A DNA stretch of 64,000 nt from Ancistrus triradiatus (Eukaryota > Chordata > Actinopteri > Siluriformes > Loricariidae): NCBI GenBank assembly GCA_025084515.1, contig JAJAGP010001692.1, forward strand, positions 1-64,000, written 5' to 3'. The translations under genes were made by a program, and so were the position numbers. Positions within the stretch are counted from its first letter, which is position 1. Each line of letters begins with the position of its first letter. Shown here piece by piece: positions 22,302-35,300 of this stretch. The notes under the pieces were generated by a model. The model ran no database searches. It was not told the DNA's origin and was given only the letters and a program-made list of their open reading frames with translations.

Positions 22302-23150
22302 CACTCACTCACTGGCCACTTTATTAGTTACACCTTGCTAGTACAGGGTTGGACCCACTTTTCCTTCTGAACTGCTTTAATTTTGCATGGTATAGATTCA
22401 ACAAGGTGCTGGAACCATTCTTCAGAGATTTTGGTCCATACTGACATTGACAAAGGTGATCTATTGGATTGAGATCTGGTGAGTGTGGAGGCTGTTTGAG
22501 TACAGTGAACTCATGATCATGTTCATAAACCAGTTGGAGATGTTGTGAGCTTATGACATGGTGCATTATCCTGCTGGAAGTAGCTGTCAGAATATGGTAC
22601 ACTGTGTTCATAAAGGGGTGCGTATGGTCAGCAGTGGCGTTACGCCATATTCTGACCTTACTGTCTGAATGTCGCAGCAGAAATCGAAACTCATCAGACC
22701 AGGCAAAGTTTTTACAATTTTTTCTGTTGTTAAACTCTGGTGAGCATGTTCACAGATGCTCTTCTACATACCTCGGTTATAAAGAGTTATTTGAGTTACT
22801 GTTACTGTTCTATCAGCTCGGACCAGACTGGCCATTCTCCTCTGGCCTTTGGCCTCAACAAGGCATTTTCACCCAGAGAGCTGCCCTCACTGGATTACTG
22901 AACATTCTCTGTAAACCCTATGATGGCGCTTTGGGTGAAAATCACAGTAGATCAGCAGTTTCTGAAGTATTCCAACCAGCCCATGTAGCACCAACAACCA
23001 AACCATATTTCTTCTGCCTTCTGATACTCAGTTTAAACTTCAGCAGCTAGCCTTGATCATGTCTACATAGCTAAATGCATTGAGTTTCTGCCATGTGGTT
23101 GGCTGCTTAGATATTTGCGTTAAGGTAGTTGAACAGTGAGTACATATGCA
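22302..23150 (-). mobile_element. Mariner/Tc1-like remnant, internally deleted
   Basis: The left end cactcactggccactttatt and the right end ttgaacagtgagt are close to an inverted pair. Minus-strand coding remnants include HSPDLNPIDHL (the glutamate region, degraded) near 22475 and a first-helix region with CLVEA-like words. The middle is deleted and no usable frame remains. A related piece lies at 29395-29470. Confidence 0.75.
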
Positions 23151-24195
23151 TTTACACCCATATTAGTGTACAAGTATCAACAGAATGCACTTATTACTTA
23201 TTAAATAAAAATAATGTATGTATATAGTTCAGTTATTCCAACTGTTTTAGGCTTTATTGCGTTTACTAATTACCTTAATCAAACCTTATTGATTACTAAA
23301 TAAGGTGCAAAATATTACTAGCTGTCATACATGTTAGTTAGATAAAACCTCTGCGTAGTTAGATGTGTTACAGTTAAACATTTGCTAATACTGTTGTAGT
23401 GTCTGGAGAATTTATTTATTCATTCTCTTTGGGCGTTTAGAAATAAATCTGGGTGTAAATTTAATGAGTCAGGACACAATAGTCCTACTTGTCGTGTATT
23501 AGCCTGTAAACACTTTCCATCTCAGATAGTGTTAACGGGTTGGCTAAAGTATGCTAGTCTTGTTCCTAGAGAAAGCGAGTTTTAAATTAATCTAATTAAT
23601 TAAGCTGCAGGTTGTTTGTCTCGTCCATCAGGTGTAGATCAGGCCCTAATGAGCCACACTAAGCAGATCAGATCTGGTGAATGCGCTGTGTGTGGTAGCT
23701 AGGTTCGGTTTAACTTTGCTATGTGAGAAACTAGCATGCAAAGTGAACGGGGGTATGCTTAATGCTGATTTCTACAAACAATGTGAGTAGATTTTTAGAA
23801 GCTAAACGGTTGGTTTGAAAATGTTGATGAAGCTTGTCTGTCTTACTAGCTTGCGTATTTTACAAGCTATGAATGGAGGTATGACTGAATATGGGTGGGA
23901 AAATAAATGCAGTACTTTGCCTAATAAGTGACCATGCGTGTGTAAAATGCTCTATACATTTACTTTTTGTTAGTATTACTATTATCAATACGGGTTGAAC
24001 GAGCATGAATGAGACCTAAATTGTATCATTATAATGATAAACTTATCTAAACTTGTCATACTTCAGTACTTTCCCCAAAATAATCTCCAACCTTTAGATT
24101 AACCTTTATTCTGTGTTCATTTTGACCAGTAATTGTTGGTTTAGCAGTGCAAACATATTCTCAGGACAGTTAAACCTTCATGAGATAAATTTGCT

Positions 24196-24908
24196 ATGGA
24201 GTGCAACATCCAAAGACCTGAATACACCATGACAGAGGACCAGGTGAGTGCATGTTTAATTATTCATCTTTAATAACGATTATTATTAACGCAGACAGGC
24301 AGGAAAGTCAATATTACTTTTAGTATATGAAATGTCAGCTCATTAGCCAGTCAGTATTAAAAATTTTATTTATTACAAAAGCCAATCCTTTGTTCCAACC
24401 CTGCTTTTTCGTGGTCAGGGTCACAGGAGCTCTGGTGCCTATCCCCAGAGAACCGAGCTGTGTTTGGGTCACTGCCTGGCCTCCTCTCCCTTAGACAAGT
24501 GTCTGTATTTGATGTCACCTGGCCAGAAGGCACCTGGAGACTCGAACCCTATGTGTAGATTTAGTAATATTGCTGTTGAGTATCACATTAAGCCATTCTA
24601 CAGTTCTTTGTATACTGCTTTTGTTTAATTGCAGTATTGGAGTGTTAATTTAACCTTTCCCCCTGATTTCTAGATTGAAGTGTCTTTCAGCAATGACCCT
24701 GCTAATTCCTCAATCTGTGACCTATCGGATGAAGAGGTACAGAAACTGACTGCTTCCTTTATGAACTTGCTTTCATAACCTTTCTTGTTTCGTGGTAAGT
24801 CCTCGGGCGTTTTGTTTTCAGATCTCGACAAAGAAAGAGAAGCACTTGAGGCTCGGCCCCGAAGATCTCAATGACACTCTTCTGCACGATTTCAGTCAGA
24901 GCCTCTGA
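24196..24908 (+). CDS. Small three-exon gene, 65-aa acidic protein of unknown function
   Basis: I do not recognise this protein. Exons are 24196-24243, 24674-24736 and 24822-24908 (stop 24906-24908). All borders are AG/GT and every exon is a whole number of codons. The start ATG has G at -3 and G at +4, with an in-frame stop at 24181-24183 just upstream. The joined product (16+21+28 codons) starts MECNIQRPEYTMTEDQ and ends LNDTLLHDFSQSL. It has 15 acidic against 5 Lys/Arg residues, with no signal peptide or membrane segment. SSICDLSDEE (residues 28-37) resembles a SUMO-interacting motif, an inference only. A poly(A) signal follows 51 bases after the stop. An upstream non-coding exon is possible (acceptor ttctcag at about 24163). 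It could be a short regulatory protein or a lineage-specific gene. Confidence 0.7.
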
Positions 24909-24958
24909 TTATGCATGTTTGTATGCTGAGCTGTTTTTACTTTTAAACTGAAGTGTAA

Positions 24959-24964
24959 AATAAA
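24959..24964 (+). terminator. Poly(A) signal aataaa of the small gene
   Basis: AATAAA lies 51 bases after the stop at 24908. Its position supports a short 3' UTR. Confidence 0.7.
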
Positions 24965-26934
24965 TAGCAGTTTTTAAACCCTAACCTTTTTGTGGCTCGT
25001 TGATTCCATATAGGTTAATTTGTTGCTACAAGAGCTGATCAAATCTTTCCTGCCAATAATGAATACTCGTGTGAGGATCGATTAACCTTAGGGTGCAGTT
25101 AACTGGAGCCATCAAGTCACACCGAACTGGACCTTTCACCTAAACCAATCATGTCTTTTTCCTCCTGTGGTATTGATGTGAAAAATCATGACATTTTGAC
25201 ATCAGCGTGATTCCAAACAACTTTATAAAACCAACACAATGTTAGTGAAGCCTTAAGGGATGTTTTCTAGGCAAGGTAATGTGCCTGAAGGTACTAAATT
25301 TTGTATATATTATTTGCTAGGCTTTCGTTTAAGCCGTAAGGTACGTCTTATTGTGGTTGCTGCAATTCCTACAATAGCCACACGGGGTCATAGTTTTCCG
25401 TTTTTCCCGAATATGTGCCAAACAGCGTTCAGCAGACGCCTTATCTATGCTTTTTGACTTTTGGGCGAGGGGGGGCAAAGCATATGCAATAGCACCTCAA
25501 TTTACTACTTGTATTTTGGCGATGCTATAGCAGAACCTTTTCTATTAGAAGAAATAGATGTTTTGCGTTAGCTCCAGTAATGGGGAGAAAAACTAAATTT
25601 TGGTTTTCCAAAGAAGAGGACACTTGGGGCAGATGTACACCTGCACTTGGTGGAAGGTTGTGAGGAGGAGGGGAGGTAATTTCAAGTAATTGGTGGCACC
25701 ATGGCAATGTGTATGGGGTAGGGATGTAAAGTTATACATCCCACTATACATATAGTTAATTCTGACTTTACAATCAGATTGGTTTTGAAGTGCTCTCACT
25801 AATAATATTCATGGTAACAGCATGGCTTTTTCACAATCCAGTTTTGCTTGGACCAATATGCAGACGTGTTAACACATCACGTCTAGGTATGTGTCCAATC
25901 GTTAGGCAGGACATTGTTTGCAATGCAACAACTTGTTTGTTGTGGACCTACTGTTTGGCGGAAGGTATTGTCAATATTCAAGGGTATTTGGTATGAAATT
26001 CAGGGCTTCTTTGATTTGTTTCTATATCTCATTGTCAGAAACTCTTGTTGTATAAAAGCAGTAGAACGCTCGGCCACATTTTCGTAAATATCACGGCTGT
26101 GCTTGTCTACGGCACTCGCCTTGTGATGTTATTCACTGACACTCTTGTGCTTTATTGCTTAACTCACAAATGCATCCATAACCATAAACGGCTCTCTAAA
26201 AGCTGCTGCTCTTTCTTTCTTTTTTTTCTTTTTTTTTCTTTTTTTGGCCATTGCTGTGGTGCTGCAGGTAATGATACGTGAAGCCGTCTGATGTTTGTGT
26301 GAAGGGCGCGTATGTATCTGACCGATGTTGGCATGTGTGAGAGTGGGCCTTAAAGAGGAAGGCCAAATCAATGCAGAAATGCACATGAATGGTGACTGCA
26401 GACAGTGAAGGCCAAATCCCTGACGTTTTTGGCGTTTTAAAAATTCTGGCCTGATGCATTTTTTTGGGGTCACAAAAAGAGCACATCTGGGGTGGGGCAT
26501 AGGGCCACGCTATCCTGTAAAGCAGACAGCCTGGTTACAGGATGTGTCCAAGTTGAATGTTGTAGACACAAGTAAGGTAAAATATTTAGTGTTTGTTAAT
26601 GTGAATAGAATTGGGGGATGGAGTGATGAATTGAAAGGGATTAGAGGAATGTAGTAGGATTAGACTATAAAAGAATAAGGGAAACGGCTGGTCATTTTAA
26701 AATGCCTTAGGGGCAACAGAACACCCGAGTGGTGTTGAACACGGAACATGAGATGGGATGTTATTAAATCCAAGTGCAAACTAGTAACCAGTGAGCAATT
26801 ATAATCTGTACATATGAGGTCGATATTTGCTGTATGTTAAACTGCTAGTATTATAACAATCATATTCGCCTTTCATTTTATGCTGCACCAAGCTTATCTT
26901 TTGGTGTATGTTTTGTGCCATTTCTACCCATTCT
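24965..26934. other. Intergenic, no gene seen
   Basis: Mostly unique-looking AT-rich sequence with a T/C-rich run at 26205-26248. No splice-supported coding sequence and no recognised protein on either strand. Confidence 0.6.
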
Positions 26935-26941
26935 AGGGCCT

Positions 26942-26942
26942 T

Positions 26943-27034
<92 letters not shown>
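26942..27034. repeat. (TA)n microsatellite
   Basis: About 93 bases of TA repeat with two aa interruptions. Confidence 0.97.
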
Positions 27035-27036
<2 letters not shown>

Positions 27037-27304
27037 TTAAAAAATGGTGGATGCCTCACTATTATCAGAATCATTTTTTAATTAATGATGAGTAGATTCT
27101 AAGGTTCTGTGATAAGAATCACATTACAGCTCCTGTACTTCTAAGGTACAGTAGTAGTTTTTCTCTGGCTGGGTCAGTACCGATAGACCAAGGATAGCGT
27201 CACCGCTCGATTCCCTTTCCCTCGTTTCTGCCCAAAGTTCGCTCTGACTGGATGCACTCTTCTGAAAGTCTACAGCTGCTTCCCAGATAGTTGACGTTAC
27301 GTTT

Positions 27305-27345
27305 ACAACAGTTAGCAGACGCTCTTATTCAGAGCTACTTACAGA
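27305..27345 (-). repeat. SINE tail fragment
   Basis: agcagacgctcttattcagagc is the inverted tail of the ctctggataagggcgtctgc SINE family. Confidence 0.5.
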
Positions 27346-28155
27346 AGTAATCTTCCTAGTAGACATTACGTCATGTTAGTACAAATAAGCAATAATCCAA
27401 GAACCCAATCCAACTAAGGATTGTTAGGATTTGATATAGTTAATTCCACAAACAAACAGCTTTTTAAAAATATAATGGTGTTAAATCTGCAAGTGCAGTT
27501 TTAATCTTCACTTGAGTGCTGAGTGACGAGGTGAGGCTTTAGTGGCCGTTTGAAAACAGCAATAGACTCGGTCATTCGGACAGTGACTCTGATGCTCGTC
27601 TTCCTTTAATCCTGCGTGGTGGGCCAAGCTCGTGTCTGGTAGGGTACGAGGTACAGAGTGTGATTTGATTAGCGTCTGTAGGAAAGAAGCAACCGGTCTG
27701 TCTTTGGCTTTGTAGGCGAGTATCGGGCAGCTACAGGGAGTGAGTAAAGTGAACGCAGCAGTGGGGTGACATGAGAAAAACAAACGAGTGTCTGCGTTCC
27801 GAGTCAGTTGCAGGGGTCTGGTTGTACCCATTGGAAAGACCAGCCAGAAGAACATTTCAGTCTAGTTTTGATACAACAAGAGATTGGACAAGCACCTAGG
27901 TGGCATAAACCCAAATGGTAACGCTAAAAGTTTGTTTTTTCTCCCAAATATGCAATATGGAATTTAAACTCGTGCGTCTTTACAGACTCTTCGATTTGTG
28001 GCCTGGAATGATGCCACGTTTTTATAACTGGGGAAAAGAGCTCTTAGTGGGGACTGGAGTCTAACGGAGGCGACTGTAGTAACTATTGATGTTTGATGCT
28101 ACTGACCAGTATAAGTGGGTTAAAGTAACAAAATCATTAGTTATATTCTTGCAGT

Positions 28156-28405
28156 GAGGTGGTGCAGTGGTTAGCACTTGCCTGAAAGCTCCACAAACCC
28201 AGGTTTGAGTCCCAACTCGACCACTGACTGTGTGGCATTGTCATGTTCTGCCCATTTGTCGGGTTTTTGTACTACATTCCAAAGACGTGCATGTGTAATT
28301 GCATGTACTCTGTGCAGGACTGGCGATCTCTTTAGGGTTAGTTCCTTTCTTTGCTCTCTGCTGACATTTATTCTCCATCTCACCAACCAAGAATTGGATT
28401 AAGCT
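28156..28405 (+). repeat. SINE of the cattccaaagacgtg family, copy 1
   Basis: gtggttagcacttgcctgaa head, aggtttgagtcccaactcg B-box region, then the ttccaaagacgtgca body. Confidence 0.75.
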
Positions 28406-28409
28406 TGTA

Positions 28410-28625
28410 TGGGTGGCACAGTGGCACAAGCAGATCTTGCCTTTAGAAATCCCCAGTCCGGTCCCAACCTTGTGCTGACCCTGTGTGGAGACTGAATGTC
28501 CTCACTTCAGGTCCTCCGGTTTCCTCCCACATTCCAAAGACGTGTTCGGTTAACTGGTTGGTCTGGATTTGGCCCAGTCTGAAAGTGACTTTCTAGTTTG
28601 TGACCTTTCTCCTGTCCTGAATCAC
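28410..28625 (+). repeat. SINE of the cattccaaagacgtg family, copy 2
   Basis: ggtggcacagtggcacaag head, tttcctcccacattccaaag body and a ggttaactggt word. It lies directly after copy 1; its 3' neighbour (28615-28720) is repeated at 29985-30065. Confidence 0.75.
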
Positions 28626-29499
28626 CGTTGATGCTGATGTGACATTTAATTAAATATAGAAAGTCATGAACACATAAATAAGATGTGTGTGTATGAAAAG
28701 CGACTGTTTTGAGTAATGCAGAAATCTAGGGCATTCCACCTTGTTCAAAACCTTTGTCTTGTTTGGAAGACGAACTTGTTTAATTTCACAAAGTCCTTAG
28801 TCTGTTCCACTTTAGGACGGTGGGCTGTAACGTTTGAACACCTTTTATTAGTCTAACTATTAATCTAAACCTCTATTTCAGATCTGAAGTTGAACACTAC
28901 ATTTTTAGGAGCTCTAACGCTGCAGTGTTTTCCCGCTCGGACACACCTTAAGTGACTCATCTGTTAAATATCTATTGAAACAGACGTACACGAAACCGCA
29001 ACCACAGAGGTGCAGCGCTCCAGGACTGGAGTTTGAGGAACCAGGGCTGAATTGTCACGACAGTACGTGTAAAGGAAAAGCCGTACCCAGACTGCAACAA
29101 TAGCGGAGTTGTTAGAGAGAGTCGGTACACAAAAGAGAGCAAGGAAGTAAAGCTGAGCGTCCAGGGGGTAGTGAAAAGCCACAACAGCAGCTCTGAACCA
29201 CCAACATCTCATTTCTGTTTTATTGAAAGAGCAATGAATAGAAGTTCTTCAGCAGAAGCAGAAAGGTTAAAAGACTGAGGAAGAGGAAGGAGATTTGTTA
29301 GTCATTTGGGTCAGTGTTGACAACCACCTTCGTCTGTAACAGTTCGGTAACACACTTGCCTCTTTTCCCTCATACGGCTGTGGAATGACAGAGTTTGGTC
29401 TCTGGCATCAACAAGGCATTTTCACTGGATATTGTCTCTTTTTCGCACCGCTCTGTAAACCCTAGAGGTGGCAACATCCAGTTCGGGCTCATGTCATCT

Positions 29500-29690
29500 A
29501 AGCCTCCCATGGACGATGAGTCTTGGTCCTCTCAAGGTTTCTTCCAGAGTTTTTCCTTGCCACTGTCGCCCTAGGCTTGCTCAGTTTGGGATTGGCCTCA
29601 TAATAAAGGCGAAAGAAAATGATAAAACTGCTTTAAGGCAATGCTCCATTGTAAAAAGTGCTACAGAAGTAAATCTGACTTTGGATGTGT
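29500..29690 (+). repeat. LINE-like 3' tail repeat
   Basis: gagtcttggtcctctcaagg ... ttttccttgccactgtcgcc ... ctgctttaaggcaatgctcc ... gtgctacagaagtaaat. Copies also lie at 45075-45255 (inverted), 58770-58945 and 60152-60345 (inverted). This resembles the 3' end of fish L2-type LINEs; the assignment is from memory of the pattern. Confidence 0.6.
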
Positions 29691-29699
29691 AAGTCTTGA

Positions 29700-31227
29700 T
29701 AGTCTAATTAATGCCTATTTTACTCTACGTCCTTCACGCAACATCCAAGTGGCACACTGCACATTTTCACAGAACATATTGTGGACGTTGGGTGATGTTC
29801 ATAGATATTGGATTTCTTGACTTCCAACATCTGCAGTCTAGCCTACAGTAATTCCAGGTCACTTGGACCTTTGCCTTGCCTCCATCATCCCTAGGTAGGT
29901 TTTATGTTGACTTGTATGCATTAGGTCAGTTGGTTGCTTTAAATTGACCTAGTATCGATGTAACCTTAATCCTGTCCTGAACAGCAACTGATGCTCATGC
30001 GACATTAAATAAAGAAACTAAAATAAATGAGATATAGGATGTATGAAAAGCGAGTGGTTTATTCAGAATGGAGGTGTGTTGTAAAAAGTACAACCACAGT
30101 TTAAGTTGCTGTTGCATGAGTGTTTTGTAGAAACATCAAGCCATTACTTGTTCACCAAGTTGATGACTTGAGTCGTGCCATGATTAGTGAGCTATGAACT
30201 ATTTGGCACTTCATTCTCATGGCTATCATTCATAATGTTGTCATTTTGTCTTAACACACTTCTAATACCAGCCCTTTCTCTGCGCTTCCACCTGCACACT
30301 TTGTACCCTTCCTGCTGTAATTCCACTGTTTGATGTTAGAGGTGGAGTGTTTCCTCTTTTTGATTCTCTGTTCCTCCTAACGTTTCTAACGTTTTTGGGA
30401 GATTTTCTGTGCTTCTCTCAACTTCAGCTTGCTCATTAATGCCCCAAAAACTTAAACTGTTGTTAAATGTGTCATAAAAACCTCTCCAGCATCTAAATCT
30501 TATACGATCTGGCTTCTGGTTCTTAAAGATGCCGATCCAGATGTTGAACTTTTTATGCTTTGTTTTTTATCTGATAACACAGCCAGAATGAAATGACTTG
30601 GATTTGTCAAAAGCTAAAACAGAACTACTTGATTATTAACTGAAAGGATAGGGTTTGCTGTCACCAGGTACAAAATTCTTCATAAAAGTTTTGAATCCCT
30701 CGAACTTTTGACTACTTTTCTACAGGCTGCACTCTGTTTCTGCGCTGGCATGGATGGATTTGTCATGGGGTATGTAGGTGACCCCCAAAAATGACATTTT
30801 TAAAAAATTGATCAAAGTGAAGCCTGAACGCTGTTACTTACAAGCTAAGCTTTACTACATTGATTGATTATTAAAAAAACAAACTCATTCAAATGACTCG
30901 TTTAAATATGTAGTATTTAAATAATGTTAGATGATGGATTAACACTAAAATCATGACAGCAACACTTTTTCAACAGGTAAAAAGCTCACTCACTGGCCTG
31001 CCCCCCTGCTTGGTAATGACACACCGACCCCCACATCCACGGAAAGTGTTGCTGAATCTCACGTAAATCTCTGCTCCAGGAGTTACAATTCATGTTACAC
31101 AATTATGTTCTGGATTTAAAATGTCCTATCTATCTATTCAGGTAAAACTACAATAACTCGAGGTTAGATATTCTGTTGAAAAAAACCCGAGGCTTTTCTC
31201 CAGAATTGTACATAGAAATCCATTACT
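29700..31227. other. Intergenic between repeats and the bcl6 3' end, no gene seen
   Basis: AT-rich. Apart from a short SINE-tail repeat around 29890-30065, no repeat or coding sequence could be supported. Confidence 0.55.
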
Positions 31228-32367
31228 TTTATTTTACATTCATACACATATTATACAGTTAGCTTAATGCGTTTTAGAAAAAGCCCAATCCCAAAATGAG
31301 ACCTGAAGATGCACAGATCAAGCAGTAATGATATTTTTTCTTTCCTTGTTTCAAAGTTGAACTGTTGAACAGCATGTAAAAAACATGTACACACGTGAAA
31401 TGTAAAACAAACAAACAGGACAAGCGCTGCCCTTCGGTTTCACTTTAGCAAGAGCCGGACCAAACGTGAAGCGGTTCAGTCGCCATTGAGAAAGGCACCT
31501 TGAATACACAGTGTATATACACAGAGAGGAAAAAAGAAATGCGCAGTAATACAACTCTTTACTGTAGCTTCTAGTACAAGGACAAAAATGTAAACCTTCA
31601 CTTTGCCAATAGAAATAAAGTCACGTTTCTGTACAAACACAACTGAAACATCGGTCTGATCGTACCGCTGCGGGTTAGCTTCTTAATGCGTGTTTTAACC
31701 TTTCAACTAAAGATCGGTTCTGCCAGCAGAGCCCAATCTTGGGGGGGGATAATTAAACGTCCTTAATGTAGCTGCTTGCTTAATGACCAGTAGCAAACCC
31801 CCATCATGCACTTTTACACTTTAAACAGCAGCTTCCGTTCTAATGTACAAATCAATCCAATTTTAAATTCCCTTGTGAGAGGCAGGCAGTCGTTTTATTT
31901 ACTTTTTTTAACGTGGTGTATCCCGTACACATAGAAAACCGTCTGGACACGAGGCTGAAACGCGACCGCCATAAAATATACCGACCTTCCATGGAAAGTC
32001 CGAACACTTTCAGAAAAGTAACTTCTTTTGATATAAAATACTGTATTCTCAAAAACTGGATTTAAATCTCTTTACATTCCATCCTCCACGTCTGAACAAA
32101 ATAAAGCTTTTTCTTTAATAACGCGACACTTAAAAACACTCGACGTTACTATATTTACTTGTATGCCAGTATAAACATTAAAGTGACAAGAGACCATATG
32201 TGGTTCTATGTTCACATGTAGAGGAAACCCGTAGAGCGGCATCAAATGCCTCCTTTTTTTTTCTTTTTTTTCCTTCTCGTCCAAGCAACACAGTGTAGCA
32301 CTACAGTTTTGTATGATTGTCCGAGTTGGGCTCAGAAAATGCCATGGTTTGGCCCCCGTGTGCGGTT
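31228..32367 (-). other. bcl6a: bcl6 3' untranslated region with poly(A) signal
   Basis: About 1.1 kb between the bcl6 stop codon and an AATAAA on the minus strand (tttatt at 31228-31233). The region has no internal gene. A further aataaa on the minus strand near 31890 may be an earlier alternative end. Confidence 0.6.
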
Positions 32368-35300
32368 TCAGCATGGCTTGGTCAGATCCGCCGTGGACAC
32401 GCGGTACTGAATCTTGGTGTTGGTGATGGCGCCGTGTTTCTGCCGCAGGTGCAGCCGAAGCTGGCTCTTGTGGCGAAAGTGCAGGTTGCATTTCTCACAC
32501 TGCCAAACAGAAAAGAGAAGAGGGTTAAAGATCCAGATTCCCTTTCTAATTCCGGTCATCGGATCAACGCCTGTTCCTTTAATGACTGTGATCATAATTA
32601 TAACAAATGATAATGGGTCAAATGAAACGTTTAACGTGTGTTTTTACGCCCATAAATACTATTTTTCGTACTTTTGATGTTTTGTTTACATTTTCATTTA
32701 CTTATTTTCATGGAATATGGATCGGACGCTAGGTTCACGCGTCAACGTGGGCGCCATATTGGTCCAGGCAACTTCTCATGATTCTCCAGTGACTGTACTG
32801 GAAGAAAAATATATGCCTGATGTAATCTAATAAACAATAGTAAAACACTATATAGTATAGTTGCTATCGTAGTATAATAGTCACTTTACGTATTTATTAT
32901 TACTACTGTCTATACTACTATTTAAAACCACCATACTTTTATTGTTAATCTATTTCATTAGACTAACATCTTATAGGCTGATGAAGATTTACTGCTGTAC
33001 TGTTGCCTTTTTCCTATTTCTGTATCCTATTACTATTATAAAACAAAGCACTGACTGCCAGTGTCTCGATTTTTATATGCCGATTTTGTTGCATTTTCCT
33101 CAGTGAGGATCAATAAGAGCTTAAAGATGCACTATTTAGAATTGTTTTTCGATATTTCAAAGCGAATGAGCCGAGTTCTGACCCAGAGCAAAAGACAAAC
33201 TAAAATAACGAGGACATAAACAGAAACAAACAAACTTTCACATTTCATGTACATTCCATTATAAAGTCACGTTTCCACATATTAACCAAGGAAAATGATC
33301 AAAATCCATGTTATTACAATGTCTTATGACAGTTAATTATCCACCACGTTATCTCTCTATAGACTCAAAGTAAGTGGAGTAGAAACTATCTTTGTGTTCC
33401 TGGTTCCCTCTTGGTTGTGTTCAGCTGGCGAGGTATGTTTGTTCCCTTGTGAGCATTCATATTTTTGTAGTGTGTATCAGGTTACCGAGTGTTTTAATTG
33501 GACATAAATATGCATAATGCTCAAGTGCAAGTGCATTAATCATCAGAACCTGTGCCAGTCGTATAACGGAATATTTTCTGTCAACAGTGAGCTCATAGGA
33601 ACGGCGTGTGGGTACGAACATATTGATTTCGACTTTCTAAGGGGGTCCGATTTGGACCCTGGGCTTTGCGCTGTACTCACATGGTAGGGTTTTTCTCCCG
33701 TGTGGATGCGCAGATGACTCTTGAGCGTCTGCAGGTGTCGGAACCGCGTGCCGCAGATTTCGCATGGGTATGGCTTCTCTCCCGTGTGGATCAGGACGTG
33801 GGCGCGCAGGTGTGCCACCTGAACGGAAAATGCAGATTAGAAACTGCTGTTTAGCGATGCCTCTGCATCTGATCCAGTGGTAACAAGTATGGTAGTGATT
33901 TACAGGAATGGGTAACGAACCTGAACGAACCGAGCCCCACACGTCTCGCACTTGTATGGCTTTTCTCCAGAGTGGATGCGCGTGTGGGTCTTGAGGTTGG
34001 CCGGTCGATTGAACTGCGCGCCACAGATGTTGCATCGATACGGCTTCTCTCCTGCAGAGAGGACGGAACGGGAGCCTTTTAGAGAACGGATCGATTAAGA
34101 TCAGCAGGAGAAATCCTCCAGACGGACGTCTCTCCCTTACCTGTGTGGACCGTCTTGTGGCTGGCGAGGTTTCCCTTGTAGCGGAACGCCGCTTGGCACC
34201 GGTCGCATTTGTATGGCTTGTCGCTATGCACTTGAAGCATGTGCCGCTTCAGGACCTCCTCTTCTGCAAATTTGGAGTCGCATTCGTTACAAAAGTAGGT
34301 ACCATTTTCTGGAAGGGGGGAGACAGATGAATGGGTTATCTTCATATACGCATTTATTAGTCGCCCTTATCCAGAGCGACTTGCAACTGATACAATCTTA
34401 GCAATTACAACTATTACACTACAAGTCAAGCAACAGTGGCAGCTTGACAGAGGTAGGATTTGAACCCTGGACCTTGTGGTCTGTAGTCCAGTGCATTACC
34501 CACTGGGCCACCAGAGTGGGTTAGATCTACAGAAAACCAGATTAAAGCAATGCTCCAGAATTTCTTAATCCAATCATCTCTCCAAGTCCTTTTGTTTGTA
34601 TATTCTCTCTAACCTATGACTATATAAACTTATTCACATTTATTCCATTCCGGAAAAAATGTGAAATTTTATTACAACTGGATTAAATTATTAGGAGTCT
34701 GTCTGACTGAATCTGAAGGAAACTGTGATAAATGCAAATAATGATTGGTGGAACCTTCAGTGTATAAAGTAGGCGTATAAATACGCTACACTTGAAGTAC
34801 TCACCACAGCTGGAGTCAGAGAACTCCGAGTGCAGCTCGCTCATCTCCTCGTTAAGGCGTGAGCCCGGAGTGTTGGGGCAGACGTCCGAGTGCTGCGGAG
34901 ACTGAGAGCCACAGGATGTGCACTTGAGATGGCTCATGTACAGAGAAGCGTGACCGTCGGCGTTCCTCTGTGATCCCTCCAGACTCCTGCTGAGCAGAAT
35001 GTGAGGGTTATGGTCATTTCCATCACACTCATTTCCATTTCAACATCCCAAACTCTACACAGACCTGTATGCCATGAAAAAAGTGAGGCCTAAACTCCTC
35101 TAACCGTATGCATGCAGATGCACAGGTGTACCTGTTAATGATGTTGTTGAGGCGACTGGCTTGGGGCACGCTGAACTCGTCTCCGTGCTCAGTGATCTTG
35201 GTGCTGGCAGCCTGCGAGTCCATGTGCTCCGATTCGGGATGGAAAGGAGGCAGCCTCTGGGGCGAGCGCATCTCCGGTTCGTGACCGGCGCTGTCCTCCT

